Assembly: GCA_947474675.1 (NCBI GenBank)
Contig: CANJKA010000011.1
Location: forward strand, 1-60,553
DNA from: Flavobacteriales bacterium
GTDB lineage: Bacteria; Bacteroidota; Bacteroidia; Flavobacteriales_D; Crocinitomicaceae
Reading direction: 5' to 3'
DNA length: 60,553 bases
In this document: in pieces, positions 1 through 9,147 of the stretch
How the letters are laid out: every line of letters begins with the position of its first letter
Numbering within the stretch: the stretch's first letter is position 1
The notes under the pieces: generated by a model
Seen by the model: the letters and a program-made list of their open reading frames with translations, nothing else
Databases searched by the model: none
Told to the model about the DNA's origin: nothing
Program-made: the position numbers and the translations under genes

Positions 1-359
1 ATTTCAACTGTTGATGGTCCCGTATTACCACAAATATCATTTGTTCCACCTAAAATGACAACTACTTTTGGTTTAAGACGAATGACATCAGCTCTAAAAC
101 GAACCAACATTTGAGGGGTTGTTTGACCACCAATCCCCCTATTTATATAGGAAGGGTGTTTTAAAAAATAAGAAGGATATTGTCCATCCCATCCTTCTGT
201 TATTGAATTCCCCATAAAAACAACTCTAGTCAAACTATCAACAGGGAGAGGTAATGAATCATTTTTAGATTTATACCTATTCAAATTAGCCCAATCCTGA
301 GAAAAAGATGTAAGATTAAAAAAACCAGAAACAAAAAGAAAAGCAAAAACTAATTTCAT
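1..359 (-). CDS. SGNH/GDSL-family hydrolase, N-terminal part (cut by window edge)
   Basis: The frame is open from an ATG at 357-359 down to base 1, giving the first 119 residues. Residues 1-20 form a signal peptide ending SFS-Q, so the enzyme is exported. The three diagnostic blocks of SGNH hydrolases are visible: GNSITEGW at 50-57 with the nucleophile serine, GIGGQTTPQM at 75-84 with the oxyanion glycine, and GGTNDI at 104-109 with the oxyanion asparagine. The C-terminal block with the catalytic Asp-His pair lies outside the window. The block pattern resembles secreted acyl-ester or carbohydrate-esterase lipases of Bacteroidota; the substrate cannot be told. It is transcribed divergently from the arylsulfotransferase-like gene. 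Confidence 0.9.
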   Translation of the reverse strand, partial: MKLVFAFLFVSGFFNLTSFSQDWANLNRYKSKNDSLPLPVDSLTRVVFMGNSITEGWDGQYPSYFLKHPSYINRGIGGQTTPQMLVRFRADVIRLKPKVVVILGGTNDICGNTGPSTVE

Positions 360-483
360 ATATTCTATTTTAGATCATCAAATGAATAACAAACAATTGA
401 TTATTATTTTCATTACTAATATAGAAAAAATAATTTATTTGATGATTATAAATTATTTTTTCAAATATATTTTCTGATTCACC

Positions 484-508
484 GACTCTTTATTGGAGGC
501 AAAGAGTC
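484..508. other. 8-bp inverted repeat in the 422-bp divergent spacer
   Basis: GACTCTTT (484-491) and AAAGAGTC (501-508) are perfect inverted arms around a 9-base loop. The spacer 360-781 separates two divergent genes, so neither gene needs a terminator here. The hairpin could be an operator or part of a leader. Apart from this and the palindrome at 746-760 I see nothing else in the spacer. Confidence 0.4.
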
Positions 509-745
509 TTATCATTTTAAGATCACAACTTGTCAATAAAAGCCTTATAAAATTGATTTCTCTTTACTTAAAGAATAAAATCAAATAAATATTTCTCCGA
601 TACACTTCTGTCGTTTACCGATAACTTTTGAAAAACCGAAAGGAGTTTTCTTTATTTGTATCAAGAAATAGCTATTCGAAAAAACGATTCTATTATGTGA
701 ACTTATAATCCACGTGAATAAAAATAAAAAGTCGTCTAATACAAA

Positions 746-760
746 TTGTAACAATTACAA
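746..760. promoter_or_regulatory. Palindrome TTGTAA-CAA-TTACAA upstream of the arylsulfotransferase-like gene
   Basis: A perfect 6-bp inverted repeat with a 3-base spacer ends 21 bases before the ATG at 782. Its size and position suit a dimeric repressor or activator site. No regulator can be named from sequence alone, and AT-rich palindromes of this size can occur by chance. Confidence 0.3.
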
Positions 761-781
761 TACTAATTAACTCTTCTTATT

Positions 782-2482
782 ATGAAATTAAAAAAACTTA
801 CTAAAACTATTTTATTAGCAATTGGAATCACATCATTTTCTATTGCCAATGCTCAACAATGGGGAAATCATACATTATACGCAACTCAAAATGGAACAAC
901 TGCTGTAATTATTGATACAACTGGAGCAACAACACACTCTTGGACTTTTGCTACGCAAACAGCCTATTCAACCTATTTATTGCAAGGTGGAATAATTTTA
1001 AGAACCGTAAAAAAATCAGGTGTTTCTTTTACTGGAGGCCCCATTTCTGGTGAATTTCAAAAAGTAGATTGGGATGGAAACATACTATGGGATTATACTT
1101 ATTCTAGCACTACTCATTGTTCTCATCATGATATCGAAGCAATGCCAAATGGAAATGTTTTAATTATTGCTTATGATTTAAAAACGAGTACTGAAGTAAC
1201 TGCTGCAGGTTCAACTTATGGTCAAACAATGTGGCCGGAAAGTATTATAGAAATTAAACAAACTGGAGCTACAACTGGTGATATCGTTTGGGAATGGCAT
1301 TTATGGGATCATTTGGTTCAAAATGTAGATGCAACAAAAGCTAATTATCAAACTTCAATTGTAAATAATCCAGGTTTATATAACATCAATTACAGTGCTT
1401 CTAAAGATTTCATGCATATGAATGGTTTAGATTACAATCCAATATTAGATCAAATTTCGTTTAGTTCTCATAATTTAAATGAAATGTACATTATCGATCA
1501 CAGTACTACAACTGCAGAAGCTGCTACTCATTCAGGTGGAAATTCAAACAAAGGAGGAGACTTTTTATACCGTTATGGTAATCCAGCAGTATATGGAGCA
1601 ACTGGAGCTGCTGTTTTAAATGTTGTACATGATGCTCATTTTATTCCTGAAGGAGTTCCAAATGTAGGTTATTTAGTAGGTTTTGTAAATAAAGGAGTTT
1701 CAGCTTCTCAATCTTCTGTTGACCAAGTTTTAACACCAAGAAATGGATATACTTATGACTTAACTGCAGGAGCTGCATATTTACCTTCAACTTACACATT
1801 ACGACACGCTTGTAATGGATATACTAGTAACCAAGGGAATTCTGAACAATTACCAAACGGAAACATGTTGGTTTGTATGGCTTTTTTAGGTTCGATTTAC
1901 GAAGTTGATCCTGCAGGAAATACCATTTGGACAATAACACCAGGAGGAACATTGGTTCATGCATATCGTTTTGATGATTGTTACATTAACAATGACCCAG
2001 CTGCTCAACCAACAATTACTACTACATCTACAGATTTAACTGCATCTTCGGCAACTACTTATCAATGGTATTTAAATGGCGAACTTATTACATTTGCAAC
2101 GAGTCAAATATACACTCCAAATGAATCAGGTAATTACATGGTTCGAATTACAGATACAAATGGATGTGCTTATTATTATTCTGAATATGTTGAATTCACG
2201 TACACTTCTGGTGGTGGATCAAATGGAATAAATGAAACAGCATCAAAAGTGAAAGTAACGATCTATCCAAATCCTTCTAACGGAATGGTTATATTTAATG
2301 ATTCTGAAATTAGAACTGAAAATTACACACTTACAATTTCAGATGCAACAGGTAAGGAATTAATGAATAAATCGAATATAAATAGTTTAGACCTATCTTA
2401 TTACAACAATGGAATTTACTTCTTGAAAATTGAAACTTTAAGTAAGGGAACGATCATTCAGAAAATTACTCTTTTAAAATAA
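782..2482 (+). CDS. Secreted arylsulfotransferase (ASST)-like protein with T9SS sorting domain
   Basis: A signal peptide (about 1-24, ending ANA-Q) precedes a beta-propeller of the bacterial arylsulfotransferase type. Visible signatures are HHDIEAMPNGN near 115, HMNGLDYNP near 210, GDFLYRYGNP near 260, HDAHFIPEG near 285 and EQLPNGNMLV near 355. About 400-480 looks like an Ig/PKD-like spacer with QWYLNG. The last ~80 residues are a T9SS type A sorting domain (IYPNPSNG, then NNGIYFLKIET). True ASSTs move sulfate between phenolic compounds; whether this homologue is an enzyme or a structural propeller is open. It opens a run of four T9SS-exported proteins and is followed by a strong terminator, so it is probably monocistronic. 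Confidence 0.82.
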   Translation: MKLKKLTKTILLAIGITSFSIANAQQWGNHTLYATQNGTTAVIIDTTGATTHSWTFATQTAYSTYLLQGGIILRTVKKSGVSFTGGPISGEFQKVDWDGNILWDYTYSSTTHCSHHDIEAMPNGNVLIIAYDLKTSTEVTAAGSTYGQTMWPESIIEIKQTGATTGDIVWEWHLWDHLVQNVDATKANYQTSIVNNPGLYNINYSASKDFMHMNGLDYNPILDQISFSSHNLNEMYIIDHSTTTAEAATHSGGNSNKGGDFLYRYGNPAVYGATGAAVLNVVHDAHFIPEGVPNVGYLVGFVNKGVSASQSSVDQVLTPRNGYTYDLTAGAAYLPSTYTLRHACNGYTSNQGNSEQLPNGNMLVCMAFLGSIYEVDPAGNTIWTITPGGTLVHAYRFDDCYINNDPAAQPTITTTSTDLTASSATTYQWYLNGELITFATSQIYTPNESGNYMVRITDTNGCAYYYSEYVEFTYTSGGGSNGINETASKVKVTIYPNPSNGMVIFNDSEIRTENYTLTISDATGKELMNKSNINSLDLSYYNNGIYFLKIETLSKGTIIQKITLLK

Positions 2483-2506
2483 TACCGTTTGCTACTTCAG
2501 ACAGAT

Positions 2507-2548
2507 AGGATTCACTTTTATAAAGTATATGAAAGTGAATCCTTTTTT
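2507..2548 (+). terminator. Rho-independent terminator after the ASST-like gene
   Basis: A 12-bp stem AGGATTCACTTT (2507-2518) pairs with AAAGTGAATCCT (2532-2543) and is followed by a T-run to 2548. It lies 25 bases after the stop codon. Confidence 0.85.
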
Positions 2549-2568
2549 ATCACTTTTAAATTTTAGAC

Positions 2569-3579
2569 ATGAAAAAATACACACTTCTTCTTTGCATACT
2601 TCTGTTCAGCACTTTCTCATTTGCGAAAAAAGTTAAATTTTCGGTTGACATGAGAGATCAAGTTTTACTTTCTACAGGAGTACATATCACTGGTGATTTC
2701 CAAACTCTTGCGGGATATAGTGGTGGAGATTGGATGTCAAATACTACTCCTATGATTAGAGAAATTGTAGATACAAATATTTTTAGTGTAATTGTAGACA
2801 TACCAGCTTTTGCAAAGTATGAGTATAAATTTTTAAATGGTGATCAATTCTATGAAACTGAATTTGTTCCAGAAGAATCGAGAGTTGGATATAATTTCAA
2901 TGACAATCGATGGATCTATATTGATTCTTTAGCAAATGACACAACGTTTATTGGTGCAATTCAATTTTCTAAAAATGCTCCTAAAGGATTTGATTTAATA
3001 AGATTCAAAGTCAATATGACCAATGAAACTACTTCAAGTTTAGGTGTGCATTTAAGTGGTTCATTCCAATCATGGCAACCAGAAACTATTAGACTATATA
3101 GTTTTCAAGATTCTATTTTTGAATACATTGCATACATCGACACCAATTACTTATCAATTCAATATTTGTTTGTTAATGGTAAAACAATTGGTGATCAAGA
3201 AATTGTTCCATCCTCTTGTTCAATCTCAGATCACCGTGAAATCAATGTGATAAAAGATTCCGTTTTAAATACTGTTTGTTTTTCTGAATGTGATAATTGT
3301 TTTGATTCATCTGAAATTTCAGAGAAAAAAGCAGAAAATACGTCCAAGTTATACCCAAATCCAATGTCAAGTAATTCAATTTTACAATTTAAAGACAATC
3401 AATCAATTCATACAATTCGAATTTATAATGGATTGGGAGAAACGGTAAGAATGTATTGTAATTATTCAAATCCTATTTTAGAAATTGAAAAAGATGATCT
3501 TGAGAATGGTGTATATACACTTTCAATTTCTACTGAAAATGAAATTTACCTTTCAAATCAGCGATTAATTATTCAATAA
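2569..3579 (+). CDS. Secreted protein with two carbohydrate-binding-like beta-sandwich domains and T9SS tail
   Basis: The signal peptide (about 1-19, ending SFA-K) is followed by two homologous beta-sandwich units. Each starts with a KVKFSVDM/RFKVNM strand and then a V-H-(I/L)-(T/S)-G-(D/S)-F-Q motif (about 35-45 and 160-170), as in starch/glycogen-binding E-set domains (CBM20/48-like) of Bacteroidota. The second unit keeps FQSWQPE, a typical ligand-side segment. Residues about 260-336 are a T9SS type A sorting domain (LYPNPMSSNS, then ENGVYTLSI). No catalytic domain is visible, so it is probably a surface binding protein. The ligand is not deducible. Confidence 0.7.
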   Translation: MKKYTLLLCILLFSTFSFAKKVKFSVDMRDQVLLSTGVHITGDFQTLAGYSGGDWMSNTTPMIREIVDTNIFSVIVDIPAFAKYEYKFLNGDQFYETEFVPEESRVGYNFNDNRWIYIDSLANDTTFIGAIQFSKNAPKGFDLIRFKVNMTNETTSSLGVHLSGSFQSWQPETIRLYSFQDSIFEYIAYIDTNYLSIQYLFVNGKTIGDQEIVPSSCSISDHREINVIKDSVLNTVCFSECDNCFDSSEISEKKAENTSKLYPNPMSSNSILQFKDNQSIHTIRIYNGLGETVRMYCNYSNPILEIEKDDLENGVYTLSISTENEIYLSNQRLIIQ

Positions 3580-3598
3580 AAAACGATCTATTTTTTTT

Positions 3599-3733
3599 CC
3601 TTCCCCCTTTGGAGGGGGATCGAGGGGGAGGAAAAATGTGAGTTAAATCATTTACTTTTAATATTAAAATTTAGGATATCCTCTACCCCTCCAAAAAAAA
3701 AGTATCCTCCCCCTTTGTCCCCTCCAAACGGGG
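3599..3733. repeat. Inverted pair of C/G-rich REP-like repeats
   Basis: The left copy (3599-3636) contains CCCCC-TTTGGA-GGGGG followed by GAGGGGGAGG. The right copy (about 3680-3733) carries the same elements in reverse orientation (CCTCCCCCTTTG, CCCCTCC, GGGG). They flank about 43 bp of AT-rich DNA. In this AT-rich genome such G-runs stand out strongly. The layout (two head-to-head copies, each a short hairpin, in an intergenic gap) is that of REP/BIME-like elements. The hairpin could also end transcription of the upstream gene. Confidence 0.7.
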
Positions 3734-3759
3734 AAATATTTACAATCAAATTTCAAGCT

Positions 3760-6072
3760 ATGAAAAGTCTTCTTACACTCCTCTTTATTCCCTTACTATT
3801 TATATTTAATAATATATTTTCACAAACAACTTTATATGATGTTTCTACAATTCAAAAAATAGAAATTTATTTCAGTCAAGTGGATTGGGACTATCAATTA
3901 GATACTTCTAAAAGTGGATTAGAAGGATATATAATGGCAGATTCCGTTCTTATTAATGGAATTGCTTTTGATAGTGTTGGCGTTAAATACAAAGGCAATA
4001 GTTCGTATAATTCGTTGAACAATAAAAACCCTATTCATATTTCTTTAGATGAATATAAGTCAAATAATTATGAAGGATTCAAAGATATAAAATTAGGTAA
4101 TGGCTATGCCGATCCTTCAATGATACGTGAAGTTCTAGCCTACTCTATTTTAGGGAATTATATGGATTGTCCTCGATCAAATTTTGCTCAATTATACATT
4201 AATGGCAGCTATACAGGTGTATATTCAAATGATGAGTCAATCAATAAAAAGTTTGTTGCAGAACATTTTTATTCATCTAACAATACCTTTATTAAATGTA
4301 ACCCTATTGCGAATCCAAGCCCAACTACTAAAAGTAATTTAAAAAACATCCCTTCAGTTGATTCAACAGGATATTATAACTTTTATGAAATGAAATCGAA
4401 TACAGGTTGGTCTGAACTAGTAGACTTAACAAACACTGTAACAAACACGCCTTCAACTATTGAAAATGAATTGGATATGGATCGAGTTATTTGGATGTTG
4501 GCGTTTAATAATGTTACCGTAAATTTAGATAGTTATTCAGGTGTTTTTGCTCAAAATTATTATTTATACAAGGATAATACAAATCGATTTAATCCTATAA
4601 TTTGGGATTTAAACATGTCGATTGGAGGGTTTCCATATCTAGGAAGCGGAACTTCAAGTATGGGAACATTAACAAATATCAACATGGAACAGCTTTCTCC
4701 AACCATTCATTCTGGAGATGGAAACTGGCCGTTAATTAATGATGTTTTAAATAATCCTATGTACAAAAGAATGTATATTGCACATATGAAAACAATTTCA
4801 GAAGAAATGTTTTCAAGCAATGAATATCAAACTTTATCATCTGAATTACAAACTATAATTGATACTGCTGTTCAATCAGATGTAAATAAATTTTACACCT
4901 ACTCACAATTTCAAAATGGTCTGACAGCTAATACGGTTGTTGGAAGTTATACAGTACCTGGAATTAGTAACTTAATGACTGCTAGAATGACTTATTTATT
5001 AGCAACTCCAGATTTTACGGCATCATCTCCAACAATTTCAGCAATTACTTCTAGTGTTATTAATCCGACAGTTAATAGCATATTTGATATTACTGCAAAC
5101 GTAATCAATACAAATTCATCGGCTGTTTATTTAGGTTATCGCTTTGATTACACAGATAAATTCACACGTGTTTTAATGTATGATGATGGAGCACATAATG
5201 ATGGTTTATCAGGTGATAATGTTTATGGAGTATCTTTAACAATGTTAACATCAGAAGGACAATATTACATTTATGCAGAAAACGAGATTGCTGGTAAATT
5301 TTCACCACAAAGAGCTGAACATGAATTCTATTCTATTGTTTCAAATGCTCCAGTAGCCACATTGGGTCAAATTGTTATCAATGAATTTTTAGCTTCTAAT
5401 CAAACGGATGCTATAGATGAACAAAGTCAACACGATGATTGGATAGAAATATATAATTTAACAAATGATGCCTTAAGCTTATCAGGCTTATATCTTTCGG
5501 ATGATGTGAATAATTACACCAAATTTGCATTTCCCGCAAGTGCTATTATTCCTGCAAATGGTTATTTAATTGTTTGGGCTGACCAAGATGTTTCATCAAC
5601 AACAGAAATTCATTGCAACTTCAAATTATCATCTACAGCCGATATTATTATATTGAGTGATGGAGTTTCATCAATTTTTGATTCAATTTCTTATTCAGCT
5701 TCTACTACAGACATTTCTACTGGTAGATGTCCGGATGGAATTGGTACTTTTGAAATTCAAAATCCTACTACTTTTAATGCTCCTAATTGTTACAGTGGAT
5801 TAAATGAAAATAATTTAGAATCGTCAATTTCAATTTATCCGAATCCAGCGAATCAATTTTTTAATGTTTATATAAATGAAAAAGGGAATTACACACTTGA
5901 ATTGTTTGATAATATGGGCAGATTGATAGAAACAAAAAATATACTCTCAAATACTAATTGCGAATTTTCTACTAATAAACTTTCACCAGGTATTTATACG
6001 TTAAAAATAGAAACCGAAACCGTAACCGAAAACAAAAATATGAATACTCTAAAAATTTGTGTAATAGATTAA
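3760..6072 (+). CDS. CotH kinase family protein with lamin-tail domain and T9SS tail
   Basis: The start is set at the ATG at 3760 because it begins the signal peptide (MKSLLTLLFIPLL, ending FSQ). The upstream in-frame TTG at 3715 lies inside the REP-like repeat. Residues about 25-410 match the CotH family (PF08757), the atypical protein kinases first described in spore coats: VGVKYKGNSS near 75, KLGNGYADPSMIRE near 110, IWDLNMSIGG near 290 with the presumed catalytic Asp. About 445-530 is Ig-like. About 545-640 is a lamin-tail domain (INEFLASN, DDWIEIYNLT). The end is a T9SS tail (IYPNPANQFF). CotH proteins of this kind often sit beside VTC and DUF4956 genes, as here. Confidence 0.85.
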   Translation: MKSLLTLLFIPLLFIFNNIFSQTTLYDVSTIQKIEIYFSQVDWDYQLDTSKSGLEGYIMADSVLINGIAFDSVGVKYKGNSSYNSLNNKNPIHISLDEYKSNNYEGFKDIKLGNGYADPSMIREVLAYSILGNYMDCPRSNFAQLYINGSYTGVYSNDESINKKFVAEHFYSSNNTFIKCNPIANPSPTTKSNLKNIPSVDSTGYYNFYEMKSNTGWSELVDLTNTVTNTPSTIENELDMDRVIWMLAFNNVTVNLDSYSGVFAQNYYLYKDNTNRFNPIIWDLNMSIGGFPYLGSGTSSMGTLTNINMEQLSPTIHSGDGNWPLINDVLNNPMYKRMYIAHMKTISEEMFSSNEYQTLSSELQTIIDTAVQSDVNKFYTYSQFQNGLTANTVVGSYTVPGISNLMTARMTYLLATPDFTASSPTISAITSSVINPTVNSIFDITANVINTNSSAVYLGYRFDYTDKFTRVLMYDDGAHNDGLSGDNVYGVSLTMLTSEGQYYIYAENEIAGKFSPQRAEHEFYSIVSNAPVATLGQIVINEFLASNQTDAIDEQSQHDDWIEIYNLTNDALSLSGLYLSDDVNNYTKFAFPASAIIPANGYLIVWADQDVSSTTEIHCNFKLSSTADIIILSDGVSSIFDSISYSASTTDISTGRCPDGIGTFEIQNPTTFNAPNCYSGLNENNLESSISIYPNPANQFFNVYINEKGNYTLELFDNMGRLIETKNILSNTNCEFSTNKLSPGIYTLKIETETVTENKNMNTLKICVID

Positions 6073-6204
6073 AAATCAATCGCTTAATTTTAATTAGTGT
6101 TTATGATCACGAAACAACCAACTACATTAAGTTTACAAACGTCCTATCTTTTAGTGTATATATCCTTTTTTTAGTATATTCACAATAATTTAATATACTA
6201 AACT

Positions 6205-9111
6205 ATGAAAAAAACAGTATTGCTTCTCATTTTTTTAACTTCTCTTCAAGCTATAATTGCACAATCTCCAACTCAACAATGGCTTTCAAAATATAATGGA
6301 AAGGGTGATAATTCTGATAAATTTAATGCTATAAAAGTCGATGCCTCAGGAAATATTTATTTAGCAGGATATTCCGTTTCAACTGGAAACAAAAAAGATT
6401 TCTTAACTGTTAAAATGAATTCGTCAGGTGACACTTTATGGACAAGAAAAATGGATGGTTCAGGGAATTCTGACGATGAAGCGTTAGAACTTGTGATTGA
6501 TGCATCTGGAAATACATATGTTACAGGAGTTTCAAAAGGAGCAACAAGTGAAGACGATTATTTAACAATCATGTATTCAGCAACAGGAGTTCTTCAATGG
6601 AGTGCTACTTACAATTACATTTATAATCAAGATGAAATGCCAACTGCAATTGGAGTTGATGGAACAGGGAATGTTTATGTAACAGGATTTAGTGATAACG
6701 ATGTTGATGCCGCTGTTATTAATGATGATTATGCAACCGTAAAATATTCTTCAACAGGTCTTCAACTTTGGGCTAATAGATACAATGGAGCAGGAAATGC
6801 AACTGACCGGGCAACTGGAATGGCAGTTACAAGTGCTGGAGTTGTATATATTTCAGGAAGAAGTGACAATGGTACAGATGATGATTTCGTAACAATTAAA
6901 TATACAACAGGTGGTGTTCAAACTTGGTTAACAGCATTTGATTCAGGAGACAAGGACAAAGCTGAAGTACTAACAATAGATGCCTCCGAAAATGTTTATG
7001 TTTCTGGAAGAAGTAATAATGGAACAGATGATGATTATTTAACTATTAAATATTCAACGAATGGTTTGGATTTATGGGGAGGCGGAACTGTTTATGATAG
7101 TGGAACAGGAGATGAAAAACCAACAGCAATAGCGGTAGATGGTTCTGGAAATGTTTATGTAACTGGAAGATCGGATAGTGACATAAGTGCACTTACAAAC
7201 TACAATTTTGCAACAATTAAATATAATTTATCAGGTTCTCAACAATGGGCCGCAACTTATAATGGAACAGGTAACGGATCTGATACACCGAGTGGAATAG
7301 AAGTTGATGGAACTGGAAAAGTTATCGTTTGTGGTCAATATGATGCTGATGCTAGTTTAACTGTTACGAATAATAATTGTCTTGTAATTAGTTATACTTC
7401 AACAGGTGTTCAATCTTGGTTGATTTTATACAACGGGACTTCTAACTTATCTGATGGAGCTAATACACTAGCAATTGATGGATCAGGAACAATTTATATT
7501 GCTGGAGGATCTGACAATTTAATTACACAAAAAGATGCCTTAGTTGCCAAATATACAACAACAGGAACTTTAGCTTGGGCAAAAAATTACAATGGAAAAG
7601 GAGATAATTCTGATAACGTAAATAAAATAGTTGTTGACGCTTCAGGAAACTCATATTTAGCAGGTTATACATACAACGCAGGATCAGAAAAAGATTTATT
7701 GGTAGTTAAATTGAGTCCAATTGGCGATACTTTATGGACAAAAAAATACAATGGGACTAGTAACAATTCAGACGAAGCAATGGATATAGCAGTTGATGCT
7801 GCTGGAAATGTTTATATTACTGGTTATGCAAAAGAAAGTATAACTGGATACAATTTCATCACCTCCAAATACACTTCTACAGGAATTTTATCTTGGTCTA
7901 CACAATACAATAATGCAGTTATAAATGGATCTGACAAAGCATCAAACCTGCTTGTTGATGCTACTGGAAATGTATTTGTTATAGGATCTAGCTATTCGAG
8001 TCCTGTAGGGAATGAAGATTATCTTATTGTAAAATATAATTCAACTGGAGTTCAACAATGGATTAATCGTTACAATGGTAGTTCAAATGCTTCAGATATT
8101 CCAATCGGAATTAAACAAAATGGAACAGATACTTATGTGACAGGAAAAAGTTTTAATGGTACTTACGATGTCATTGCGACAGTTAAATATAATTCAACAG
8201 GTGTTCAATTATGGGAAGCACTTTATTCAAGTACTAACGGAACCGCCAGACCAGCAGGATTAGAAATTGATGCAACGGGTAATGTATTTATAATTGGTAG
8301 AACAAACAATGGCATGGATGATGACTTTGTTACAATTAAATACAATACTTCTGGAGTTCAACAATGGGCAACTTTATACAACAGTACTACAGGTGATGAT
8401 AGAGGAACAGCTATTGCTATTGATGCTTTTGGAAACTCGTATGTTACAGGTCAAAGTTCTAATGGATTGACGGACAATTTTGCAACTGTAAAATATAATT
8501 CTACTGGAGTTCAACAATGGCTTGTATCATTTGATGGGGTAGCTATGGGAAACGATGTTCCAACTTCAATTAAAATTGATAATTTAGGTGATATCGTTGT
8601 CGCTGGAGAATCTAACAACGGAACATCTTTAGTTTCAAACACTGATTTTACATTCATTAAATACCATTCTAATGGATTAAAAGTTTGGGAGAAATCGTAT
8701 GATGGAAATGATCATTTAACGGATGGAATTAATGCGTTTGCCATAGACAATTCTAATAACATTTACGTAACAGGAAATAGTTCTTTATTAACTGAACAAA
8801 AAAACATTTTAACTATTAAATATGACTCGCCAGTAGGTTTGAATGAATTGAATATGATAGAGAATAATACGCATGTTTTTCCAAATCCATTTACAGTTTC
8901 AACAACAATTTCTATTTCAAGTGAAATCACTGTAAATGAAAACACTACATTTGAATTGTATGACATTTTAGGAAATAAAGTAAAATCAATGGATAAAATA
9001 CAAGAAAATATTTTTAAAATAGAAAGAGGAACTTTATCAAATGGAATGTATATTTACAAATTAAATCAGGCAGGCAAAAATATTTCTACAGGAAAAATAA
9101 CTGTTCAATAA
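6205..9111 (+). CDS. Secreted SBBP-repeat beta-propeller protein (16 blades in two octets) with T9SS tail
   Basis: After a signal peptide (ending IIAQ) I count sixteen ~50-56-residue repeats of the SBBP type (PF06739). Each has a W-x-x-x-Y/F start, a central DxxGNxYVTG and a closing (D/N)-(F/Y)-x-T-(I/V)-KY-x-x-(S/T)-G. Repeat 9 (near residue 450) restarts with the same YNGKGDNSD as repeat 1. Repeats 8 and 16 share an (I/L)T(Q/E)QK insertion and repeats 7 and 15 a longer loop, so the protein is probably two 8-bladed halves made by internal duplication. The last ~80 residues are a T9SS sorting domain (VFPNPFTVST, then SNGMYIYKL). It is likely a surface or extracellular protein of unknown ligand, lying between CotH and the VTC gene. 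Confidence 0.85.
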   Translation: MKKTVLLLIFLTSLQAIIAQSPTQQWLSKYNGKGDNSDKFNAIKVDASGNIYLAGYSVSTGNKKDFLTVKMNSSGDTLWTRKMDGSGNSDDEALELVIDASGNTYVTGVSKGATSEDDYLTIMYSATGVLQWSATYNYIYNQDEMPTAIGVDGTGNVYVTGFSDNDVDAAVINDDYATVKYSSTGLQLWANRYNGAGNATDRATGMAVTSAGVVYISGRSDNGTDDDFVTIKYTTGGVQTWLTAFDSGDKDKAEVLTIDASENVYVSGRSNNGTDDDYLTIKYSTNGLDLWGGGTVYDSGTGDEKPTAIAVDGSGNVYVTGRSDSDISALTNYNFATIKYNLSGSQQWAATYNGTGNGSDTPSGIEVDGTGKVIVCGQYDADASLTVTNNNCLVISYTSTGVQSWLILYNGTSNLSDGANTLAIDGSGTIYIAGGSDNLITQKDALVAKYTTTGTLAWAKNYNGKGDNSDNVNKIVVDASGNSYLAGYTYNAGSEKDLLVVKLSPIGDTLWTKKYNGTSNNSDEAMDIAVDAAGNVYITGYAKESITGYNFITSKYTSTGILSWSTQYNNAVINGSDKASNLLVDATGNVFVIGSSYSSPVGNEDYLIVKYNSTGVQQWINRYNGSSNASDIPIGIKQNGTDTYVTGKSFNGTYDVIATVKYNSTGVQLWEALYSSTNGTARPAGLEIDATGNVFIIGRTNNGMDDDFVTIKYNTSGVQQWATLYNSTTGDDRGTAIAIDAFGNSYVTGQSSNGLTDNFATVKYNSTGVQQWLVSFDGVAMGNDVPTSIKIDNLGDIVVAGESNNGTSLVSNTDFTFIKYHSNGLKVWEKSYDGNDHLTDGINAFAIDNSNNIYVTGNSSLLTEQKNILTIKYDSPVGLNELNMIENNTHVFPNPFTVSTTISISSEITVNENTTFELYDILGNKVKSMDKIQENIFKIERGTLSNGMYIYKLNQAGKNISTGKITVQ

Positions 9112-9147
9112 TTTGATTATTCTATTAAATTTTAATACATTACCTTC

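Noticed and set aside
3056..3250. 64-codon open frame inside the CBM-like gene
   Set aside because: It is an overlapping frame of a clearly coding T9SS-protein gene, with no signal or family of its own.
3715..3759. TTG start 45 bp upstream for the CotH gene
   Set aside because: It lies inside the C-rich repeat, and the added 15 residues would precede a perfectly formed signal peptide starting at ATG 3760.
6301..8850. Regular repeats that might suggest a CRISPR or minisatellite
   Set aside because: The periodicity (~155-165 bp) is that of the protein's SBBP blades, and divergence between units follows codon positions.
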